A stretch of 64,000 nt of DNA from Pyrenochaeta sp. MPI-SDFR-AT-0127. Lineage: Eukaryota; Ascomycota; Dothideomycetes; Pleosporales; Cucurbitariaceae. The stretch is taken from assembly GCA_020747015.1 (NCBI GenBank), contig JAGTJM010000009.1, forward strand, positions 186,001-250,000. The letters are read 5' to 3'. Positions within the stretch are counted from its first letter, which is position 1, and the number at the start of each line of letters is the position of its first letter. Both the position numbers and the translations under genes were made by a program. Below, one piece after another: positions 46,358 to 57,311 of the stretch. A model generated the notes under the pieces. It did no database searches. It saw nothing but the letters and a program-made list of their open reading frames with translations, and was not told the DNA's origin.

Positions 46358-47911
46358 TTACATGATCAGACACTTGTCGGAGTCCGGAGCTACGCCACGA
46401 TTCTGCCGTAGATGTGCGGCTGCCTGCTTGACGAAATCACCTGTTTTGTGGAAGCAAACTCTGTTACCCTTCGCATCGCGAACGGACTCTCCAATGGAGA
46501 AATCATACGATTGGCCCGTGTGGCTGTCTTTCGCGGGACATTTGAGAGCATCGATAGCCTTCTGTTCCAGATCGGGTACTGAGCACTCCTATTAGCCGAT
46601 CTCACTCTTTGCCTAAAGATACCGTTAGGGGAGATACGTACAGGTTGCGACGTAGGCAAGAAACTCGTCAACTGCTTTGCGGCTTGGTATTGTGTCGGCA
46701 GACTGGTCCTCAAGAAGGATTCTGGATAGCTTCTCCATCTGTTCAATGGTCGCAACACGAACACCCTTGGACATTTCATGCTGCTCAACAGCTAGAGCAG
46801 CTAAGGGTTTGCCGAGCGGGTGTGTAAGAATGCCCTTTACGTCCTTTGGTGTGAACATCTCCTTACTCAAAGGGTTACGGAGGACACCACTGTTGGCCTT
46901 GATGGCTTGGACGAGTTCATCCATATCCCACGCATAGTTGTCTTCGGTGACATAGAAATTTGGTCTTGGGATTTCCTTCACTTCATCACCGAGCATGGTC
47001 TCTGTATTGGCATAGTTTCTCTCGAGGTTTTCATGCTCAACATGCATGAGCGCAAGTTCACAATGCACTTTCATCTCATCCGGCAAGGCTGACTCTAGCG
47101 CAGTCTTCCGTCTCACGAGTGCATCTCGAACAGCATCATCATTTGCGCCTGAAGGTATTCCTTGTGGTGCCCGTAACCACATCATTGCATCCTCGAGATC
47201 TGAAATGATTAGGCTGGTAGCGTCCTTGGGGTTGCTTCGGACGATGCGCGCCACTGATCGAGCACTACCTGGTGGACCGGCTTTGAGATTTGACCCTATT
47301 TTGTGCCCATCGGCAATCATCTCGATCCTAGCAACGTTACTCGACTGAGGCAGACCAGCTTTCTTTTGAAGTGCTTGTAGATGCAATAGATCAGCAAGAA
47401 CATAACGCGCTTTGGCCCGCAGTGCTTGATAGCCTTGAGTAAAGTCTTGTCTCGCAGGTTCCAAGTCACCCACCAACTCGATGGATCGAGCCTCTGACTT
47501 TTTCGAGGCTTTTTGTGCTGTCTTCTTCTTGTAGCGACCGGTCTTTGGATCCCATTCTCGTATCTCGGGCTTTGACACTATCTCGGGCTTTGGCACCAGT
47601 GCTGCGGACACTTGCTTCTTCTCCGGCGCAGGAGGCTCGGGCTTTCTCTCTAGGAGTTGCAGGAATGTAGCTACGTCCGGGTCTCCAGGAGCCAGGCTTT
47701 TGAGGTCGTTCGCATGCTCTATTGCAGCATCTAGCCACCCAACTGAAATGTAGTGCTCTAGGAGTAGCTTCCTGGCTGCAATAGCTGGTGCGTTTCGTGA
47801 TATCTCTTCCAAGAGCTCCCCAATGAGAACCATATCAGGGTCGCCAGATCCAGTAGTGCCCATTGTTGCGGCCATAGACGCCTGCCCTAGTAAGCTTCGT
47901 TGTATGCTCAT
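46358..47911 (-). CDS. Conserved fungal protein with C-terminal CaaX box
   Basis: Two exons on the minus strand, 47911-46642 and 46578-46358, give 496 residues. I recognise it only as a conserved filamentous-fungal protein without an assigned role. The N-terminus holds a helical, TPR-like segment (ARKLLLEHYISVGWLDAAIE), then a charged Lys/Pro-rich linker and a long helical middle. The C-terminal 130 residues (MFTPKDVKGILTHPLGKPLA, RVCFHKTGDFVKQAA) look like a compact domain that joins cleanly across the 63-nt intron. The last four residues are CLIM, a CaaX box; Met at the final position predicts farnesylation and membrane attachment. The sequence shows nothing about regulation. No catalytic motif is visible. 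Confidence 0.8.
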
Positions 47912-48569
47912 GCAAATTGCGCCTTGATGTAGCGATCGCTGGTGTAGTCTTCGGAACTTTGTACGAGCACGTCAAATGATTAGCTCCGGTAAATAACAGC
48001 TGCACAGGTAATGACGTGCAACACGTATGACTGATGCAAAAAAAAGATAGAAAGGGTGGAAGAAGCTACAGTGAGCAATGTTGCTTGGTTGACCCTGCGC
48101 CTTGCCAGTCGGCATGTGTTAGTTGGACATCAAGATAGTGGGAGAGAAGGGCCACAAGGCTCTGTCACGGCGGCAGTAATGCATTCTCGCCGTATTCAAA
48201 GGCAGCCTGGGACGTTGGCTGTGTTAATGTGACGCTGCGGCGGTGCACACTAGCGGAGTGGGGCTAACCAGCTGGGCGATCGACAATGCCCCCGTATCAG
48301 CCTTCGCATATGCATGGGAACGTGCTTTGCTCAGCTTCGAAGCCCAAAAAGCCTCCAGATAGGCCCCAGAAGTAGATAAATACAGTGAGAGCTATTTGGA
48401 TCAACCATACTCAAGCCTCCCCCTTCGTTCACGGTGACCAGACTCCCATGACAACAGCTACTGTTATGCCATGCGTTGTGTTCTTCAACTTAACGGGCTC
48501 AATATAGCATAATAATAACAATTAATTCTCTACACCTGGGTATCAGTCGGACATCCCGTCTCTAGTGAC
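47912..48569. other. Intergenic region between the CaaX-protein and THEM6-like genes
   Basis: About 660 bp; both neighbours read leftward, so it holds the CaaX-gene promoter and the 3' end of the next gene. No gene seen. Confidence 0.5.
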
Positions 48570-49679
48570 CTAGAACAACAGGTCTGCGAATTCGCCCAGC
48601 ACTCCATCCTTTCCACCATCAAAATACTCATGCATACCATCCATATCTGCGAACTTCTGTGCAACATTCAAGCCTCTCAATCTTTCCGCTTCAATGATAT
48701 TCCAATTCCATTCCTTGCTCGGGGCGTCGTCTACGTTACCTTTTATATGTCCGTTCCCTAGTGGCTCCGCCTGATATACCCATCCCTCCGGCTTCATCGG
48801 CACCATTTCTGCATCCAGTAGTGCTAGTTCCGGCGGCACCGTTACCCTTCCCCTCTTTATGACATATTTTGCCACAGCTGTTGCATATACAGCGCCCATA
48901 AGCTTCTCCTTGTCGACGTGTTCGCTTGCTCGCTTGCTCTTCCTCCACGGCTGGAGCGTCCAGCTCGAAGGTCTGCCAACCCCAGGCGCCACCAAATGCG
49001 TGACCAGGTAAAACCATTTCCTATCCCAGCACAACAAGCGCGTCCACATTTCGTACTTTTTGTAAGGTAGTATTTCTTTCTTGAAGAGACAGCTTATGCC
49101 GCCAAGCGCGATCATATGCTTTCCCCTGGTCCCGTCTGTGGCCCCAACGGCACCATGGACGGCACTCTTCTTTGCGCCATATAAACGACTATTCTTCTTG
49201 ATGCCATTGCGAATAATAGCTGTGAAGAGGTGTGTGCGCGAGATGTCCATGTCAGAGAAATACGTCGAATTGGACTTGTGCAGATTATAATCCATTTCCA
49301 GTATAGGAGTGCGAGTAGACGTGATTACGGGCTGGAAGAGCGCATGCGGAGGGATTTGAGTAGGCTGGAGGTAGAGTTGATAGACGAGAGCGCGGAAGAA
49401 ACGCAGCTATCGGGCACCGTCAGTCTACATATTGGAAGCACAGAGAGCGCGACAAAGGTCCAGAAGGGGCCCACATACATGCCAAACAAAGGGTAGATTC
49501 TTGAGATTTGCCAAAGCCAACAGAAGCGCAACTACCCTCCACAGCCCACCGGGCGCATTGCATCCTGTCCATCTCGCCAGCGTGGCCACTAAACTCCCTC
49601 TCAGGGCAGGCTGCGAGGCCAGCGCTGCTATCGAAACACCTGCGGCGACGATGCTAGCTGCTTGTGCCATTGTGACCAT
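48570..49679 (-). CDS. THEM6-like hotdog-fold protein, membrane anchored
   Basis: Two exons on the minus strand, 49679-49479 and 49406-48570, give 345 residues. The join restores NLPFVWH-LRFFRALVYQLYL, so the 72-nt intron is well supported. An N-terminal membrane segment (AASIVAAGVSIAALA) and a second one (WRVVALLLALANL) precede the hotdog domain. The signature MDYNLHKSNSTYFSDMDISR is the 4HBT/THEM6 start, with the Asp that acts in acyl-CoA thioesterases of this fold, and WFYLVTHLVAPG follows. Fungal members are often mislabelled as capsule polysaccharide proteins. The start could also be the in-frame ATG at 49670. Thioesterase activity is inferred from fold only. Confidence 0.8.
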
Positions 49680-50109
49680 CCACGTTGAACTCAAAACTAA
49701 AGGAGTGACTGAAATACGCGAAAATCAGGGAAAAGGAAGAAGGTGGGAGTGACAGGCTGCAGTGTAATATCAAAGAGGCTCATGATTTGGTCATCTTCAG
49801 ATGTCTCTATGCTTGTTTCGAGCCGAGGCTCGGACGCCACTATGCCGGCCTCCGAAGAACCTATAGAGTTGCGAGGACGGCGGACTTTCCTGTTCAAATG
49901 CAACATCGCAAGCTTCGCCCAAATTTGCGTAGTGCCATCGCCAGCTTCAATCCTATATCAACATACACGGCACCAGAAACTCATCAACAGGAGATTGAGC
50001 CGTACTTGTGATTATATAGGCGTATCGCAGGATGTCAAAAAAATGTTCTGACACACATGCACCCTTGCACATGGAGTTAGGTATCGTTTGACCAGCTTAC
50101 CACGCATTT
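49680..50109. other. Short intergenic region between the THEM6-like gene and tma64
   Basis: 430 bp between two leftward genes. A 70-codon minus frame (49697-49906) has even composition and a Ser/Glu-rich stretch but no start or homologue I recognise. Confidence 0.4.
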
Positions 50110-52153
50110 TCATTTCTTTTTTCCTTTTGTCTTGTCCACCACCTCCACCCAGCTTTTGTTCACACCTCGTTTTTCCAGTGCTTTCAAGATAGCGTCCTTT
50201 TGCGGTCCTTGCACCATGACTTCCATAATGGGTAACTTTGGGCTCGACCCTTGCAGCTTGTCAACACTTGTACTGCCAGCACATGTCTTGCGCAATTCGT
50301 CGGCGAGCGGCTGCGGCGCAATGTAGTACGGCTCCAAGCCGTGCACTCTAGTGACTGTCTTGTTTCCACTACGCGTCTCAAGTGTGATCTGAATCTTTGG
50401 TGGCGCACCGGCTTTGGGTTTTGTATCGGCCACGCTACCCTCGTTGCGGATTATAGCATGGAAAGGGGATGAAGCAGCTACCATACGTTCAGCCAAGGCG
50501 TCCCGAGCCATAGTACCTGATGAAAGTGCGGCATTATCTGCTGCTGAGGACCCAAGGAGAGCGTCTGCAATCTGAGGGTTGATCTTAATGAGGCGTCTGT
50601 TCTTGGGATCAATCAAGCTCTCCGCTTCGGCGTACGCAATGAGGAATTGCTTAAGCTCTGCAGGCGTATATAGGCCGCGCGGGTCGGCTTTGGAGACATC
50701 AAAGATGGGGGCCAGCTTTTCCTTGGGGCGTAACAAGAAGACCAGCTTGAGCTTTTGACCAATAGAGGACTCGGCACCTAGCGTTGTAGCTGGCTTTTCA
50801 TTCGTAGTCGCAGAAGTTGGCGCATCTTTCCTTGGAAGACGATACGGTGTAAAAGCCTCTACCTGCCTGTCCTTGAAATCAATGTCCAATATGGCCACCT
50901 CATTACCAACCCGGTCTTTGCTTTTGACTATCATTTGTTTGTCCAAGTACTTGATGAACTTTCGGAGGTTCTTCCAGCTTGTCTTTTTGATTTGCAATGA
51001 AGCGGTGCGCGCTGGGGTGTAGGTGGGGAGGAAGGGCTGGACAAGCTGAGCCATGACTTGTGACTGCGAAAGTGGAAAGTCAAGACCGTAAGCGGGCTGG
51101 TCTTTGTTGTGGTCCATGTGATACCGCACGCCGAACAAGAAGGCGTCTCTAAATGCGTCATCGATTTCTGGGCAGTGTCAGCGAATGCATGCATGATGCG
51201 GGACTGGCGGCTTCTACCCTTGGTCGTCAACTCTTTGTCATCGACCACGTCTATGAAATCTTTGCTTGTGGAAGCATCGTCACCCGGGAGGAGGCCGTGC
51301 GCCTTGTCTGACTCTGATGGTCCCGTAGAATCAGGATCCAGCGTAATGCCGCCCTCGTGGTCGTCCAGATGCACGGCTGCGGCGTCCTTAGCAAGGCCCG
51401 TGCCGTCGAGTTCGTCCTGGTTCCAACCTTGGATGCTCTCAGGAGGCTCGCTGCCTGGTTTACCCGTGGAGCTCCATGACCACAATTCGTCGCCAGCCCA
51501 GTGGAAGGTTGACACTGCATGGCCCTTGACGCCCTGTACCCTGCCCAAAGCGCTCACGTCGATGTCGCATGTCCCAACGGCCATGGGGACGGTGGGTGCC
51601 TCGAGGCTTGCAATGGCGACAATGGCGCCTTTGGTAGCTTTCTTGGGGAAGGGTGGCCCCCGTTGCAGGCCTGGCGTCATGAGGTCGGCGCCGCCCTGCA
51701 GCTTCTCGACGACGACCAGCGGCGTGTAGAGCAGCGGTACAATGCCCGGGTTGTGCCACAGCGTGTAGACGGTAGGGAACATGTTGTCGCCATACTTGAC
51801 CCACAGGATCCGCTGCTCGCCACTGGTGCCTTCATGGCTGCCGACGTATATGGTGCCAGAGACGTGCTTGAGGGTTGGCCCCGCCGTGGTGGTGAATCGT
51901 GCCGAGAGGGCATTCTCAGGCAGGATCGACTTGCGCAGCGCGGTGAGGCCCGCTGTAGAGGCGGCCGTGTCTTCATCAGGGCCGTCATGCGCCGTGGCGG
52001 GCACCTCGATGCCCAAGTCTGCGATTATCTGGTCGGCGGTGCGGCGTCGGTCGCTGGACTTGAGCGGCGCGAGGGGTTTGATCTGGCACGGGTCAGCCTG
52101 TGGGCGCGGCAGCTCAAGCAGACGGCACGTGCTGTGGGCTTCTTCTTGAACAT
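50110..52153 (-). CDS. tma64: Translation machinery-associated protein 64 / eIF2D
   Basis: Ribosome-binding factor that delivers tRNA to the P site without GTP and helps recycle 40S subunits. Three exons on the minus strand, 52153-52133, 52082-51218 and 51167-50110, give 647 residues. The first exon encodes only MFKKKPT, which joins IKPLAPLKSSDRRRTADQII, the family's N-terminus; this intron is 50 nt with a GC donor, a good CTGAC branch site and an AG acceptor. A PUA domain follows (ILWVKYGDNMFPTVYTLW to about residue 225), an acidic linker, a winged-helix/SWIB-like part (TSWKNLRKFIKYLDKQ) and the C-terminal SUI1 domain (VTRVHGLEPYYIAPQPLADE). The second intron restores TTKEIDDAFRDAFLFGVRYH. 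It is divergent from the next gene. Confidence 0.9.
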
Positions 52154-53514
52154 TGGAGAATGCTGGCCGTATCATGCACTGGCAGCTGCGGCTGAGGGAC
52201 TTTTTCACGTTTTGATCTCTGATGGGCGAGAATTATGTTTGCTGGCGCGGGGAGCCGGTGATGACTTCAGCGGGGCTGTCGCGTTGGCTTAGCCGCAGGG
52301 CGGGTGGCGGCAGCTCCCGCGGGTGACATGGCTATAAACTATAAACCGCGCTGCTCAGGAGGATCATGCCATGCTGCTGCTGATGGTGATTCTGGACAGG
52401 CTGTTCAGATTGCAGCAAACGACTCGAAGCATGTTGTTGCTGGCAGCCGTCGTATCTGCTGCCCTGGTCTGCTATGCGTGTACGCGCAACCGACAGGAAG
52501 GGCGCGCACGGGACTCGCTCTACGCTCTTCGCTCCAGGCACGTGCCAGACAGACTGTCACCATGCCCAGTACTGTGGTATGGTGAGTGCCTCGTTGTGCG
52601 CCACCTCTTTCATGCCGACAATCCTGCCTGCCGATGTACGAGCTCTCTTTCTCTCTCTCTTGTGTAGCATGGGGATATTGCGACCAAGCACCCCCCTGGA
52701 CAATTGCCAACACTTACCCCAGTTCCAGGTGTGTGGCCAGCCCATTGCCGTGGACGCTTGTACCAGACAACAACACGAGACTGTCGCTCGCCTGCGGTGA
52801 CATGCAGGAATGCAGCCCCAAGACCCAAGGGCCCAACCCTGGGTTGTTTCTGTTAAAAAGGCGCAACCGACATGACCCCCCTTCCCCAGGAACCGCTGTG
52901 CCGCATCGAGCACACGCGCCGCCTTGCCCTGTTACCCCGACCCCAATGCGCGCGCTGCAAAACACGTTGCCAGCTCGTGTGGCCGAGGCACCAGTGCCGG
53001 GCACGGCATCCTGGCAGCTTTCCTAACTGCTGTGGCGGCGGCTGGGGTGACAAGACTATGTCGGTCCGGCGAAAGTTGTCTGCAGCCTATTCAAGGCCTG
53101 GATCGTGCCTTGACAAACGGTAAGCGACCCTGCAATGACCCCAATCGTTCCGTTCAACGACCGAAACGCCACGACTTGGTTACGGCGGCGCTACGTCTTT
53201 CTTGGGAATCGTGTCCTCATATACGCTGCTCTGAGTCGTCCCCTCCAAGCCGCTGCGTGAGCCATCACCCGCAACGCCCCAAATTGTCATGGCGAGATGC
53301 GGAGAAATGGCGGCTCACGAGAACGCCCCAGCTCGCCGTTTGCTTTCAAACCCCCTTCTGTTCCCCTCCACATAAACTTTCTTCTGTCGCTCTTTTCTGC
53401 GCCTGCCATGGTCAAGTGTCGAGGGTACATGCTGCAGTTTTTCTTGGAGTGACATCACCCCATCACGGATCCTCGGCACGCTATTTTGAACCCTTCGGAA
53501 AACTCGCAAACACA
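52154..53514. other. Divergent intergenic region, tma64 / membrane protein
   Basis: 1.36 kb with promoters in both directions. Frames such as 52586-53026 overlap antisense and lack any family likeness. A CT microsatellite lies near 52642-52662. Presumably also the 5' leader of the membrane-protein gene, which is C/T-rich from about 53340. Confidence 0.45.
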
Positions 53515-54815
53515 ATGAGTCCAGTTCCCAGCCTTCTGGCACGCCGCGGAAACGTGGTTGAGAAGCCCAGTAACTCGGATGAACTCATATTGGAGGCCTG
53601 GGCGCAGGGCTTTCTGGTTGGGTCGCTCGTCATCATGTCCTTTATCACATTAGCGAATATGAGACGAGGAGTCCTCCTGCATAAGGCAAGTCGGACATTC
53701 GTGCGCAACAAACCACTGCTTACTTGCCTTAGTTGATTCTACTCGAGCTGCTCATGGGCTTGTGGCAGGGCTTTTGGCTATTCTTCAAGTCTCCGGTCCA
53801 TGCATGGTGGCTCTCCGTCGCAGCAATCTTCCTCAATGCCTCCTGGTCCCTCCATAACGTCATTGCCTGGATGAAGATTAAGCCTTTCCTCTCGAAAACT
53901 GTCAGTCGCATCTTCATTGGCACCGTCATCCTTGCACAGCCGTACTGGGTCCTAGAGATATACGCCAACTTTGCCTATTTTCACGGAATCAATGATCTCT
54001 TTCTGCGAACACGACCATGGGAGGCGCTGTGCCGTGACCCCTGGTGGATACTTACCACTCTTTACTTATTTTGGGTCATCAAATCACAGTATGAAATGAC
54101 TGTAAAGGAGATTGTTCGGATTTCGCCACGATTCGCCGTCATGCTGCTCGCTATGATTCTCTCCGTCATCTTCATCATTTTGGACATATTTGCAGTTACA
54201 AAGGTGCTGAGGCTTGCCGGCCGTACTGGCATCAATCCCTTTTGGAAACTTGCCTTTGTATTCAAGTGTCTGACAGATTCAGTCGTCCTAGACGACTTCA
54301 AGATGGCGTTGGATCGTTTGAGGGCCTTCAAAATTAGTCGACTGGGCAGTTTTTCTGGTGACATGAATGACAGTCGCAACCATAATGACGGTAACTTGGT
54401 AGCTGCGTGGGAAGAGGTGGAGCGAGAGGCAAATGCGCTGCAGGAGGTTCACAGCCCTGATGGGGACTACATCCATTCTAGCAACTTCCCTTTTAAGCCA
54501 AAGCGGGCACACAGAGCCCATAAAGATTCGGTCGTCACCCCGGATCATATTCACTGGCGCGATTCAAATGCTGGCCTGGAGCCTGAAGATATTGTACCCA
54601 GTGCGTTAGGGGACAGCCCGACGAGAACCATGGAAAATGCCTATCCCATGTACAAGAAGAACCAACATCATTTCATCGACGATATGGACAGCAGCGATTC
54701 CAGGGACATGATCGCTGAGACTGAGTACGCCCAGGCCATGAGAGAGGTGCAACGGGACAACGGATCTACAAATCGTCGAACAAACGACCTAACTCGTCCC
54801 AAAGGTCGAATATAA
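53515..54815 (+). CDS. Conserved fungal multi-pass membrane protein
   Basis: Two exons, 53515-53685 and 53733-54815, give 417 residues. The 47-nt intron has a GC donor in perfect context (AAG/GCAAGT) and joins RRGVLLHK to LILLELLMGLWQGFWLFF. About seven hydrophobic segments follow, including AQGFLVGSLVIMSFITLA, FIGTVILAQPYWVLEIYANF and FAVMLLAMILSVIFIILDIF, which resembles integral membrane proteins widely conserved but uncharacterised in filamentous ascomycetes. The C-terminal 150 residues are polar, rich in Asp, Ser and His, and likely cytosolic (DDMDSSDSRDMIAE). Without the intron the protein would end shortly after its first membrane segment. Function unknown; no enzyme motif. Confidence 0.82.
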
Positions 54816-55075
54816 TTCACAATCTTCTTACGCGTCCTCGTCTGCCAGCTTTTTGGTTCAAGCGCTCATGACTTCACGATGAATGGGTGGATATGCATGG
54901 GCAGGCGTTTTGTACAATATCTAAGACCCAGCCTTGTTTGGCAAGGTTGTATATACCCTTTTGCTCGTTCAACATGTTGTTGTATCATTTTTGTCACAAG
55001 TGGTTTCACATCGTACGGCTGCATACTGGGTGTGATACAATTTCCCTTTTTGGCCATCTTCTTGCCAGGTATCAC

Positions 55076-55240
55076 GGTCTTTTCGGACTTCTGGCTAGCC
55101 TCCGAGTGCACTCAGTGTGCAAACTCGATTTCCACGGTCCCGTCCAGCAGGTCGATATTCAACCTGCTTGCTTCGGCTTCATCGATCTTTTGTCGCCGCG
55201 TCACTTTTTGACGGCCGACATTCGAGCAACTGATGCTCTC
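55076..55240. repeat. Direct repeat R1 (diverged pair with R2)
   Basis: This 165-bp stretch aligns with 57147-57311, roughly three quarters identical by eye, with shared blocks such as CGGCTTCATCGATCTT and GCGTCACTTTTT. It directly follows, in minus-strand reading, the NB-ARC/TPR relic and probably is part of the same old gene. Confidence 0.8.
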
Positions 55241-55545
55241 TGAGCCATTGTCGTATAGCATGATGTACTAGTCGATTGTATGTCGAGTGCTAGTTCGGCA
55301 GGTCGTCTGGTGATTAGAGCATATGCGCCAAGTATCCTTATAGCCTCGTCTCTTTCACCGGTCGAGGTCATGGCTAGAAGCTCCAAATCACACCCCTCGG
55401 ATCTATGCATGACATGAAGCACAGATAATCAGTAGCCGTGGGATGAGCGCGGCGGAGCTTCTCGAACGAAATCAGCCAAATCGCAGCGATCGGGTCATCA
55501 GTGCCGGCATTGTAACATGCCATTAGATTCTCCGTCATTGTGCGT
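55190..55545 (-). pseudogene. Frameshifted relic of an NB-ARC/NACHT-TPR (NLR-like) gene
   Basis: Minus-strand reading from about 55540 gives DDPIAAIWLISFEKLRRA and TATDYLCFMSCIDPR; after a frame change RILGAYALITRRPAELALD; after another RLVHHAIRQWLREHQLLE. In order these match the segment after the nucleotide-binding domain of fungal STAND proteins with kinesin-light-chain TPRs (ATTWLISFEQI, DYLSFMACID, YSFI..RPAD, LDMHRLVHLATRNWL). Two frameshifts occur within 300 bases, and the nucleotide-binding part and the TPRs are absent, so it is a dead fragment. Such genes are numerous and fast-changing in fungi and take part in non-self recognition. Its presence marks accessory DNA. Confidence 0.72.
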
Positions 55546-56308
55546 AGATGCTGTGCAAAATCGACGTCCTAGTTTTGCGCAGCACTGGGCAATGTCTGAG
55601 TTCTACTCTGTGCAGCCACCATCGTGTACCGACCTGCTCATGCGGCTCTGTCTTCGCCCGCTCAGAACTAGACGCCGAGCGCGATTTGCTTCCAACCAAG
55701 ATTGCGCTCTTTGTGTTTTTGAGTCTATCTATCCCAGTCTTGATATTCGAGGTCGAAGAATAACCAGTAAATCATCTGTGCAGTCCTTCACCAGTATCGC
55801 CTGCCTAAACCATTGCGACCACCGCTCCACTCGGCACGAAGCTCCAGCCTTGCGATGCCCGCAAAGAAGCTGGCAACATGCTTTGCCACGCAGCCTGATA
55901 GCGTATCTTCTTGGCCTACTTCACTAACGTCAAGTACTCCGCCTCCAATGGGCTTGGTCAGCCAGTGAGTGGCTATCGTCTGTGGAGGTGTATGCAGACA
56001 ATGTCGATCGAGCATACATGCGTATGCTAATCGTCACTCAGCCTGACCTCGACACTTCAGCTTGCGTGCAAGATGGCTTTTTATACTTTGGAATGCATCG
56101 CAAATGCAGCTCGATAACATGAAGCAGGACCATGATGGAATTAGCCCATCGCAGCCTTTCTCACGTTGCATGGCTGTGGGATGCCTTATCTGTACTATAA
56201 AATGGCAGTATCTCGCCTTTGCACTCAGTTTTTTAATGCATCTTGTCAAGCTCTAGTCTCACAGAAACCAATTGTCAATTGCGAAGATCATTACAATTAG
56301 GAAGAACC
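55546..56308. other. Intergenic region between the NLR relic and the secreted-protein gene
   Basis: No intact gene. The minus strand at 55700-56015 has a 75-codon frame that may be a further eroded part of the relic, but I could not match it. The last 50 bases are promoter/leader of the next gene. Confidence 0.4.
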
Positions 56309-57109
56309 ATGAAGCATTCGCAGCGTTCCCTGACGACCCCATTTGTTCTAATCATATACTTTCTCGTTGGAACCGTGCTAGCTGATCGCTATCGCTTCAG
56401 CGTCACAAACATAACCACCATTTCAACACGCGAGTGGACTGAGGATCATCTATTCCTCGCCATCAGCTCGTCAGTTGGTGACCAGAGCAGTAACAACTCT
56501 CACTACCTTGGGTGGAATCATACGGCGGGCAGTTCTGTGGTTCTGAACAATCTCACACACGAGATATACGTACCCTATGACGTTCTCAATGTTTCTGTCG
56601 CGTTCATTCTCCAGAACCTTGGGAACGAGGAACAGGAGGAGGGAGCTGCAATAGGTACGTCTTGAAGGACACCAACCGGCCTGTCTACCTTTCTTAGAGC
56701 TGACCGAGAAACAGAATCTGCTGGAAACATCATCGACATCATTGCAAATGCGCCTGGAGTCTTGGGAGTCGGCGCTGACATCGTAGGATTCTTTTTTGAT
56801 ATCGCTCAGCTCTTTAATTGCTCAGGACCGGTCGCCATCGATAGCGTGCGATACACGAACGAGACCCTGGCAGGCCTCTCAATCGGTTCACCTGTCTGCG
56901 ATACCAAACCTTATGAGACAGACCGCAAAGGAGCTTGCGGCAAACCAAACTATACCGTGAGCTATTGTCTCGAACGCTTGGACAACGACAACGCAGGTGT
57001 TTGCACTGCAGCTGCCTCAACGTCAGATGGAATCGTAGCTTCACGACCAGGGCTAGCATTCTTCGGGCTCACCATGATGGCTGCCGTCTTACTCGCAATT
57101 TCCATGTAG
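56309..57109 (+). CDS. Secreted, probably GPI-anchored glycoprotein of unknown function
   Basis: Two exons, 56309-56654 and 56715-57109, give 246 residues. A signal peptide (FVLIIYFLVGTVLA) is followed by a domain with many N-glycosylation sites (NIT, NNS, NHT, NLT, NVS, NET, NYT). A hydrophobic helix-like patch (IIDIIANAPGVLGVGADIVG) comes mid-protein, then a Cys-bearing C-terminal half (FNCSG, GSPVCDTK, GACGKP, SYCLERL, GVCTA). The end is hydrophobic (LAFFGLTMMAAVLLAISM) after a small-residue stretch (AAASTSDG), as in GPI signals. The intron has a GTACGT donor and a GCTGACC branch site. I recognise no family. It lies between the direct repeats R1 and R2, in a rearranged area. Confidence 0.75.
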
Positions 57110-57146
57110 ACGTCTTAAGGTTTAGATCCAGTGCGAAGATATAGAA

Positions 57147-57311
57147 GGTCCTTTCGTACTTCTAGCCAACCTCCAAGTGCACTCATTTTACCAACTCGAA
57201 TAACCGCAGCCCCGTTCAGCAGGTCGGTATTTGGCCTGCTTGTTCCGGCTTCATCGATCTTGTGTCACTGCGTCACTTTTTCAACAGCCGACATTCAAGA
57301 GATGCTTCTTC
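57147..57311. repeat. Direct repeat R2 (diverged pair with R1)
   Basis: Second copy of the 165-bp stretch at 55076-55240, in the same orientation and about 2.07 kb away. In the minus-strand frames it carries more stops than R1. It starts 38 bp after the stop of the secreted-protein gene. Confidence 0.8.

Noticed and set aside
49697..49906. Small minus-strand frame between the THEM6-like gene and tma64
   Set aside because: Looks somewhat protein-like, but no start context, exon partner or homologue could be found.
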